DNA of 64,000 bases from NCBI RefSeq assembly GCF_000002985.6, contig NC_003282.8, forward strand, positions 12,648,001 through 12,712,000, read 5' to 3'. This DNA is from Caenorhabditis elegans. Taxonomy: Eukaryota > Nematoda > Chromadorea > Rhabditida > Rhabditidae. A program made the position numbers and the translations under genes. Positions 56,126 through 64,000 of this stretch are shown here, one piece after another. Each line of letters opens with the position of its first letter. Within the stretch, counting starts at the first letter, position 1. The notes beneath the pieces were generated by a model, which saw only the letters and a program-made list of their open reading frames with translations, was not told the DNA's origin and did not search any database.

Positions 56126-58709
56126 ATGAGTGAAATTCGATGGGGAATATTAGAAAACAAATGGAGATATTATAAGGTAAGTAAGAGGAATTAAATATAA
56201 TAATTTCACAGAAAATTCCAAATTTTCAGCCACTCGCATTTTCATCGTCCAATTTTCTTGTGGAATTTCTGATTTTTATCCATGTTTACTTGCTCGCCGC
56301 GTGGCTTGCTCTTCGTGAAGCTTGGTTTGACAGGGGATTTCATATTTATGTTAGTGTGGAAATTATTTTAATTTAAAAATATTCAATTTTCAATTTAAAA
56401 TCTTTCCAGAAACTGAAAAACGAGCTCTTCTCCTCTCGATTATGGACGCACAAAAGTAAAAATCGCCGGAAGATGCTTGTGATCGGCGCGGATGGAACTA
56501 TTGGAAAGCGGGTGCGATATTTTACATTGCTCTCCTGCATGGAAACGCGCTCCACGGCGAAATTTAAACTCCCCGCCCCAAAACGTTGGGTCTCGTTAGG
56601 TATTTGGCGGCAAAAACCGGAAATTCCAACTTTTTCAATTAGCTTCGCCATTTTTCAAGAATTTTTTGTTTGAGAAATTTTTTTCAATTTTTTAAATAAT
56701 TTTAATAACGAAATGATGGTTGAAATTTTGTATTTTTTCATCAATTTTGGTATAAACTCATTAAAAAGAGATGTGCTCAAAAATTGGGCGAAAACGACGA
56801 AACTAATTGGAAACGTTTGAAAATTCGGCTTTGCCGCCAAAAACCTAACGAGACCCAACTGTTGGAGGCGGAACGTTACCATGGAGCGCCTTAAAAAAAC
56901 CTGCATAACAACTGAAATCCTCAAATTTATCGATCGGTTTCAGATAATCGAAATTCTTCAAACAAATACGGATTTTGAGTGCCACGTGGTTGTTCATCAT
57001 CATGCGTCACCAATTCAACCATTTCAAAACGATTTGAACACGGTGATCTACTCGGTTGATTTGAAACATCATGAACAGGTGCGGGCGAAGTTTCTCGATT
57101 TTTCATGGTCTCGCCACGAAAGAAATATTTTCAAATGAAAGCTCCACAAAAAAGATTGTGCCTTTAAAAAGTACAGTAACCCACAATCTGTTATTTCTCA
57201 AAAGATTTCGATTTTTTAAATTAAAAACAATATATTTAAAGACAATAAATAAACAAAAAAAACAATATTTTTCCGAAAAGCCAAAAATTCAAAACAGAAA
57301 ATTGTCAAATTTTGCAACAATTTCTTTTTCAGATTCTCCTTCTCGCCAATCAACTCAAATCCCATCAATTCGACGTGGCAATATTCGCTGCAGGAATCAT
57401 GTTAGCACCGGAATCCCGAACGAAAGATGGCGTCGAACTTCACAATGCAGTTAACGTAATCGGACAAGTAATGCTCTACGAGCTTCTACAAAATGAATGC
57501 AAACGAGCAATATTTCTATCGTCTGCCACAGCGAGAATGGCTTGTTACTCTTTGGATTCCAATTTTTTGAAAGTTTACGCAGGACCATATCAAGCATATG
57601 CATCTTCAAAGCTGAATCTAGCTGTTTATGTGAATGAAGTTGCCAAGAAAAGGTTAGATATTTGAGCAGGGAATAGGTATTTTCCTATAACACTTTTTAT
57701 ATACCCAAGTAGTCAAGTAGTCCGGAAAAACTACCAAAAAACCTGTGAGACTGGAATTTTTGAAGTTTCAAGTTGTTTTTTCTAGCAATATTCGGGAAAA
57801 TTATCAGAAACTTCTGAAACTATTAAATTGGTCTATAAATGGTTTAGATTTACTTTTAAAAGATTTTGAAACGCTTAAAAATTAAAAATTATCGAGAAAA
57901 AAAAATTTGAAAATTTTCAAGAAAAAATTTGAAAATTTCTAAAAAATATTGTTTTCAAAAATTGAATTTTTCAGATATTACGCGTACACAAAATTCTGAG
58001 AATGCGTATTGCGCCACTTTTTGGCGCGCAAAATATCTCGTAGCGAAAACTACAGTAACCCTTTAAAAGACTACTGTAGCGCTGGTGTCGATTTACGGAA
58101 ATTATTTATTAATCGATAAAATATTTTGGAAGAAAACACAAAAATGGCCAACAAAAAACAAATGAAAACAATGGAAAATTGAAAAGAAAATCGAGTGCTC
58201 CCGTAAATCTACGCAAGCTCTACAGTAGCCATTTGAAAGGATTACTGTAGTTTTCGCGACGAGATATTTTGAGCGTCAAGTATGTTGTGCAATATGCATT
58301 CTCAAAATTTTGTGCTTTCTGTAATTATTTTTCGGTTTTTTTGTTGAAATTTATGGTATTTCTGAATTAAAACAATCCAAATTTAAAAACTCCACCCAAA
58401 AATCAAGTTCAATTTTCCAGACGCGTCAATACAGTAAGTCTTCATCCTGGCACCGTGCCAGGCCGTCTCTATCAAAATGCAAATCCAATTGTTCGATATC
58501 TGAATGCCACACTGCTTCCAAAACTGATGAGAACCCCAGAAATGGCGGCTGTTCTCGTGCTTCACACGATTTTCCGAGACGACATCCAACCTGGAGCCTA
58601 TTATGAAGATACTCAAATAGTGAATGTACCAGAATGGGTCCCGGCACGAGAACGTGAACGGATCTATGATACTATTCATCGACGCATCGATTTGTGGATG
58701 GAATGTTGA
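56126..58709 (+). CDS. Membrane-anchored short-chain dehydrogenase/reductase
   Basis: Exons 56126-56176, 56230-56349, 56410-56511, 56944-57078, 57333-57652, 58421-58709; 338 residues. A hydrophobic segment (about 25-50, FLVEFLIFIHVYLLAAWLAL) suggests a single N-terminal membrane anchor. The Rossmann dinucleotide site is VIGADGTIGKR (Gly83, Gly86, Gly89). FAAGIM stands for the usual NNAG motif. The active site has Ser199/Ser200 (IFLSSA) and YASSK with Tyr225 and Lys229. SLHPGTVPGR gives the PG motif after strand beta-6. The catalytic set is complete, so an active NAD(P)-dependent oxidoreductase is expected. The substrate is unknown; retinol-dehydrogenase/DHRSX-like relatives are the nearest by pattern. 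Probably the second gene of an operon with the CCDC66-like gene. Confidence 0.85.
56544..56890. repeat. Foldback element family H in dehydrogenase intron 3
   Basis: Left arm ACGCGCTCCACGGCG and TTGGGTCTCGTTAGGTATTT, right arm AAAACCTAACGAGACCCAAC and CATGGAGCGCCTT. It fills most of the 432-nt intron 56512-56943 and is the uninterrupted counterpart of the 44635-45075 copy. Confidence 0.85.
57975..58325. repeat. Foldback element family A in dehydrogenase intron 5
   Basis: Full-length copy: AATTCTGAGAATGCGTATTG and GCGCAAAATATCTCGTAGCG at the left, GTTTTCGCGACGAGATATTT and AATATGCATTCTCAAAATTT at the right. It occupies about half of the 768-nt intron 57653-58420. Confidence 0.88.
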
Positions 58710-58739
58710 TAAATTGCCAATTTTTAACTTATTTATTTC

Positions 58740-58745
58740 AATAAA
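58740..58745 (+). terminator. Poly(A) signal of the dehydrogenase gene
   Basis: Canonical AATAAA 30 nt after the stop codon. The stop codon of the convergent sta-1 gene is only about 170 bp further on. Confidence 0.7.
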
Positions 58746-58916
58746 CGGAGAATTGAAAAATTGAAAACAAAAAAAACGAAACGAATCAAAAAAATATAAC
58801 GAGATCACAGTTTTTTTTTTTGCAAAAGGCGGAGGAAGTTATTTGGTGGAAAAATGTGTTTTTTTGGCCAGCAAAATGAGAATAAAGTGCAGTTTTTTTG
58901 GAAAACTTTTGAAAAA

Positions 58917-61900
58917 CTAAACGCGTAGAAAATGATTAGTGTGTGAAAAATCAAGATTTGAAGAATAATCTCCGTTATTCGTTAGATCATCCATTAAATC
59001 TTCGAAACTTCTATCCTGAGATGAGGGAGGACCTAATGTTGGAGAACGAATTGATGTGGTTGTTGGTGGAATTAGTGATGGATGGTGATGGGATTGATGA
59101 TGATGTTGTTGTTGTTGATTTAGATTATTATTGGGTCTTGCAGCGGAGTACACTATTTCGCAGACCTGAAATATATACTGAGTAAGATTTTTTCCACAAC
59201 ACGTGGCGTCAGAATGCCCCATTTTGGTTTGATCTACGTAGATCTACAAAAAATGCGGGAGAAGAGACGCAGAGTTCTCAACTTATTTCGCATGGTTAAG
59301 AACGTGCTGACGTCACAATTTTTTGCGCAAAAAATTCCCGCATTTTTTGTAGATCAAACCGTAATGGGACAGCCTGGCACCAGGTGAAAACCGACTCACA
59401 TCATGCGGAGTCTTTCCGTATTGTTTCATTAGAGCCTCCAATTGCATTTCGAATGATTGATCCATTGGTCCAGGTGTCATCATTGTTGGTGTTGTGTTTG
59501 TTGGTGATGACGTGGATGAAGATGATGACGTCATCATCATCATTGACATCAATGGGTCGTGATTTTGATTCTGATGGTATCGTTGGGGAAGATTCGGCGC
59601 AGTGAAAACACATTCCGATGGAGCATGAACCGAGGATGATGACGTCGGAAGATCGTGCGATTCGGAAGGTCGCGGTGATGGACGAGGTGTCTGATCACGG
59701 CAGGCAACAACCGCGACACGGAGAGGCGTGAATCTAGAATATTGGAAATGTTGAGATATTGAGATATTTGAGATATTTGAGATATTTGGAAAGAAATCAG
59801 TGGCTGAGTTTTTAAAGTTTCTAGGCCACGTCTCAAATTTGTTTTCACTCACTTGACATGTGTAACATGATTCAATGGTCCTTTATCAGTAATATTCGAA
59901 GCAACACCTCTAACTCTCTTCACATCATCTACTGGGAAATACTTTTCGATGACACTTGAAACTGGCATGTATTCCAAATTATAAGTGAGAAGATAGTCTA
60001 TCTGAAATTATTGATTTTTCAATCTCAATTTCCAAAATTTGTATAAATAATTACCTTAGCTGTTTCAGCGATATCTGAAATATACTCCAGTATACTTTTC
60101 GCCTGAAGCTTCTTCAATTCGAGCGGCTCCAAATGTATGATTTCCCCGCAAAGGTTACGGTAGCTCACACAGACGCTTCCGCCGAGAATGTAGGTCAACC
60201 GAATCACCATACAGTTGTGACGTGGCATTAGCAAATTGACAACCGCCTGTGTATCCAGGAACCCATGCATCAGATAGTGTTCCCATAGCACCTTCACGGC
60301 TGCCTTGGGATCTTGAAATATTTGCAAAACCTCGAGAATTCCCCGCCATACGCTGAAGCGCATTTGCACGGTGTCCGTATCGAATCTCAGATGGGAGCAC
60401 AAAATGTTCTTAAAACTAATGCAACCCTCATGGTTCTCCTCGTCCTCGAGCTCTGTCGAGTCATCCCCACACTGTTCACAATGCATTTTGTCCTGAAGCA
60501 GGGCGTAATCAGATTCCTCCATTGTACGGATAACTTCTCCATTCACCATGAAGTATCGACGAGTTAGATGTTTGAATTGGGACCATGTTAGCGCTGGAAA
60601 TTCAGAAAATTTTTCAAAAAAAGCAGCTGATATTCCAAAATGGCTAAGTATGTATTATATACTTTTGATCTTACCACAGATAACGTGTAAGGACTAAAAA
60701 AGGAGACTAGCCGTGGTGTCTACTCTACAGCACTTCTACAGTAACCTCACAATTATCTAATTTTGCCTGAATTACAGGAGATTTATCGAATAATATTTTC
60801 AGATATCCGAAAACTTCTTACGTTTTTCATTCCAATTCAACAGCAATCCATTAATCCCGCATGTTCCATACATCCAAAAACACGTGGCAGTATACGAAGA
60901 GTTCATTCTCTGAACCTGACAATCCTGATTTCTTCGTGTGCTTATTGTGAATGGAAGAGAAAGCGTTCGAACATGAATGTAATTTCCCGTTGGTGACCAC
61001 GTTTTCGCACGGATGTAGAAATAGAATAGTGGACGCTTTCCGGTTGTTCCAGCACGACTGTCAAGGAGCACTGCGTCCTGAAATGAGGTTGGGGATTTAT
61101 TTTTGTCTATATTTTTTAAAGTTTATAGGAGAAATTTTGCAGCTCTTAAGATTTAGAAAATCAAAATACTATTGTCAAATTGATTTCAACCAACCTTCTG
61201 CCTTGTCGTGCACAACAAATGTGGATACGTTGTCTGCCACGCATTTGAATTATCACTGAATGTTGGTGGAATTGTCACGAATTCCTGACTATTCACATCT
61301 GATTTCTTGTGAGCTGTATTTCCACCGGTACCCTTTTGATTCGCCGTCGCATTATTCCTTTTAACTCCAGAAGTTGGTTTCATAGCAATCAAAGCTGCCG
61401 ATGGGAAGACTTTGGGCTCTCGTGGACTACTATTTCCCATTCGACATTGAATTATTTCGTTTTGAATTGCGAATGCGGTCTCTTCACTTACTATTTGGAT
61501 GTCAAATGATTCGAATATCAACGTCTGAAAATTTTTGCTATTTTGATAATAATTAAGCTCAATCAGCTAAATTCAGGCTTAGGCTTAGACCTAAGCATAA
61601 GCTGAAACTTAGGCCTAGGCTTAGGCTTAGGTATAAGCTAAGGGTTAGGTTCAGGCTCAGGCTCAGACATAATCTAATAAACAACATGACAATTTTCGTA
61701 AATGCAAGACTTACCCTACACAAGGTGTGACACGTGAAAGTGAACAGATTATTCGTGACCATAATTGACGAATGGTTTGGCTCATTACACATCAGAGCAT
61801 CATTCATCACATATTCATAGGTAATAAAGACTTCATTCAACAACTGCCACAACGTATCAGGCGTTGCAAATGTATTCTGTGAGCATGTTTGACATTCATA

Positions 61901-63733
61901 TCGGAATCCTTGAATTCTCACAGCGAGAAGACCCAACGTGTATGCCAGTGAAGAATAGTAACTCCGGATCTCATAAGTGTCTTGCTCGACTAGTTTTTCC
62001 TGATTTGATAGTCGATTGACTTGAGCTCTTCGGAGGCTTGAGTGAAATCCCGGAGCATTTTCAGCACAAGTCCTGCGGAATGCAGCGAGGCAAGGTTGGA
62101 GCTGGAAAAGATTATAATAATTTCTATCAATCAAGCTTGAGGAGTTATGTTTAAAATTACTTCAAGTTATCTTATATAACAAAAAAAATTTCTGGAATAA
62201 AATTATGAGAAACCAAACAAGGCCCGCACGTGATGTCAGAGTGTCCCGCAATTTTGTAGATCAAACCGTAATGGGACAGCCTGGCACCACGTGGGTCCGC
62301 TCAATTTTCAGTTTTTGTTTTAAAGCAAAACTTTACGTACCTGTCTGGTGAAATAAGCCCTCATCTTGATTTCAATATTACAATTTGGATTGTCCAGTTG
62401 CGAGTACAACCCATGTAAATAATGAAGTGAACTATTGTACAACTCATGAAATTGTGTCCACCATTGCTTCGCTTCAGGGCACACTTTTGGAATTCGCATC
62501 GGACGAGCAATGTTTACAAGACGAACGAGGATATGGTTGAAGCTTTGAGTAATATCTCGTTCGGGTTCTGATGGTAGACGAGACAAGCATGTCAATAGTC
62601 CCCAGGCAAGGATCACCCATTCGTTTTCGAATTCATCATCGGTTATGTCTGTTGATGGAAGTGCTGGAAGAAAAGAAAAATCGGCAATTGTCGGAATTGC
62701 CGATTGTCGGACATTTTCGGCAATTTGCAAACCTAATTATATTTTGGAAATTGAAAAAAATCACTTTTTTCATTCAAAATCCACCTTTTTTATAATTATT
62801 CGGGTAGATATTTTTCAAAAGAAAAAGACAAAGGATTAAATCATTTGGAGCTTTAACATAGAAAATTGTTTATTAAAATGCATGTTAAGGCTCCTAAATC
62901 TATTATACAAAAGTATCAAATTTATATTTCCGGCAATTTTGATTTACTGCAATCGGATATTCCGGCAATTGCCGGTTTTCCAAATTTCCGGCAATCGGCA
63001 ATGTTGGCAATTGCCGCGTACCTCTGCCCGTAACCCCTTTTCTGAAATTTGTACAACTACTGATTGCAATTCTCTTCTTTATTAACAATCGACATGTGTA
63101 TTAGAAATATCTGGGATCGTAAATCAAAACGCGTATCACTGTCAATTTTATCTCTGTCTTCGTTCCCCTTCTCTTTCTCTCTCTCTTCTCCTGTAATCTT
63201 ATCTCATTTGTATCTTCTACCCAAATCATCGTCTACCCAAACAAGGATTCGGGCGCCCTCGCGCCCACGTGGGGGTCTTGCTTGGAAGATCAAAACTCAA
63301 ATCTCACCTTCTATTCGTTTTTCTAGAATCTGTTCGATGTGATTTCGCAGGATACCAATGTTTGACTCGATGTTGGTCACTTCCTGAGCTGTTTGGGGGT
63401 CTTTGCTGAGCTGGATTAGCTGAGAACAGAGGGAAATTGGTCGTTTGAAAACGAAAATCCACTAGCGTGAGCCCCAAATGGTAGAATTTGCGACGTGGCC
63501 TAGAAATGTGCAAAACTTGGCCACCAAAAAATGTGTTATATAATTCTTTCTTTCAAAGTTTCGAGTATGCACAAAAAGCTTAGTTTTACCAGTGGCTGAG
63601 TTTTTGACACTTTCTAGACCACGTGCAATCTAAACCCCATTCTAAACGTAAAAAAACTTACCAACTCATAGACAATCTTCTGATAATGATCAATTGTAGA
63701 GAATGGGGAAATCGTTTTGTGTGGTGTTGTCAT
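58917..63733 (-). CDS. sta-1: STAT family transcription factor
   Basis: Ten exons (minus strand, 5' to 3'): 63662-63733, 63308-63419, 62341-62663, 61715-62101, 61195-61524, 60822-61077, 60055-60593, 59853-60001, 59400-59733, 58917-59165; 916 residues. It starts directly in the coiled coil ([18 protein letters not shown]), so the classical STAT N-terminal domain is absent. The DNA-binding region includes [18 protein letters not shown] and [14 protein letters not shown]. The linker begins [12 protein letters not shown]. The SH2 domain has [12 protein letters not shown] and [18 protein letters not shown], with the phosphotyrosine-binding Arg at about 625. The C-terminal 200 residues are Pro/Ser/Met and Gln/His-rich. 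STATs bind DNA as dimers; sta-1 is known in C. elegans in antiviral and TGF-beta-linked signalling. A clear GYxK-type tyrosine site was not found. Confidence 0.92.
59195..59395. repeat. Foldback element family G in the last sta-1 intron
   Basis: Full copy: ACGTGGCGTCAGAATGCCCC, GATCTACGTAGATCTACAAA, GAACGTGCTGACGTCACAAT, CCCGCATTTTTTGTAGATCA and ACAGCCTGGCACCAGGTG. It makes up most of the 234-nt intron 59166-59399. Confidence 0.88.
61571..61668. repeat. Degenerate telomere-like (TTAGGC)n block in a sta-1 intron
   Basis: Several exact TTAGGC units (for example 61579-61584) mixed with TTAGAC, TTAGGT, TTCAGGC and inverted GACCTAAG units. C. elegans telomeres are (TTAGGC)n. The block begins about 45 nt downstream of the splice donor at 61714 on the minus strand. 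Confidence 0.8.
62225..62300. repeat. Foldback element family G, minimal copy in a sta-1 intron
   Basis: CACGTGATGTCAGAGTGTCC at the left and GTAGATCAAACCGTAATGGG followed by GGCACCACGTG at the right; nearly all the interior is lost. Confidence 0.8.
62670..63020. repeat. CGGCAATTGCC-type fragments in a sta-1 intron
   Basis: Two short clusters, 62675-62725 (ATCGGCAATTGTCGGAATTG) and 62930-63020 (GGCAATTGCCGGTTTTCC, CAATTGCCGCGTACC), in the 644-nt intron 62664-63307. The rest of that intron has CT-rich simple sequence near 63160-63190. Confidence 0.75.
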
Positions 63734-64000
63734 TCTAACATAGCCTGTAGAATTTTTTGTTTGTAAATTGAAAAAAATTATATTGTGAGAGAACGGAAAT
63801 GCTATTTCGAATGTAGAAAAATAAAAAGAACCAATAGAGAAAAGTAAAAATATTTTTTGGAAAAGCTACAAAGCTCCCCTCTTTATCAGTAACAGTTGAA
63901 ACAAAAAACAAGAAAAAAATAAATTGAGAAACTCAAAAATACTGAAGTACGAGTATGTTTCATTTACTGATGCAATAAGATTGTTGATGTGATATCTATT
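63734..64000 (-). promoter_or_regulatory. sta-1: sta-1 upstream region with probable trans-splice acceptor
   Basis: On the minus strand AAAAATTCTACAG ends at 63745, 11 nt before the ATG, and is a good acceptor for a spliced leader. The remaining 250 bp are AT-rich with no clear promoter element. Confidence 0.5.

Noticed and set aside
61559..61714. Leu/Ser-rich extension of a sta-1 exon
   Set aside because: This is translation of the TTAGGC-like intron block. A strong donor (GTAAGT) at 61714 and phase agreement with the next exon place it in the intron.

Overview
The window is nematode nuclear DNA, almost certainly Caenorhabditis elegans. Introns are many, short and AT-rich, with a TTTTCAG-type 3' splice consensus. 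Start codons sit just behind trans-splice-like acceptors, and the introns hold foldback repeats of the kind common in C. elegans. The neighbouring vha-7 and wdfy-3 genes, with sta-1 at the other end, fit my recollection of the right part of chromosome IV; this placement is from memory and was not searched.

Layout, left to right. 71-2432 (+): 3' part of a V-ATPase a-subunit gene (vha-7). 5489-26390 (+): a complete 36-exon BEACH/WD40/FYVE gene, the ALFY/WDFY3 orthologue wdfy-3; the joined exons are 10,065 nt (3,354 codons plus stop). 27216-27966 (+): a small GGQ-motif mitochondrial release-factor-like gene. 29798-36378 (-): a 10-exon protein arginine methyltransferase closest in layout to PRMT9. 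40670-55662 (+): a 15-exon low-complexity and coiled-coil protein resembling the CCDC66/CSPP group. 56126-58709 (+): a membrane-anchored short-chain dehydrogenase that probably shares an operon with the gene before it. 58917-63733 (-): a complete 10-exon STAT gene (sta-1). In every complete gene the exon sum is divisible by three and all junction phases agree. These models come from splice consensus and reading frame, not transcripts.

The genes do not form one pathway. vha-7 (organelle acidification) and wdfy-3 (selective autophagy scaffold) both act in the endolysosomal system, but 3 kb of repeat-rich DNA separates them. The release factor acts in mitochondrial translation, the methyltransferase and STAT act in signalling or gene regulation, and the CCDC66-like protein is probably cytoskeletal or ciliary.

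Much of the non-coding DNA is repeats: several foldback (MITE-like) families, including a nested pair; arrays rich in CGGCAATTGCCG; a nearly perfect 94-bp tandem array with a diverged relative inside wdfy-3; a degenerate telomere-like TTAGGC block in a sta-1 intron; and three poly-C tracts. I found no convincing tRNA, rRNA, CRISPR or protein-coding transposon, and no clear sign of a wholly new system. The best leads are the 94-bp array, the GC-rich duplicated island at 28.8-29.3 kb, the probable operon and the short hairpin at 55.1 kb.
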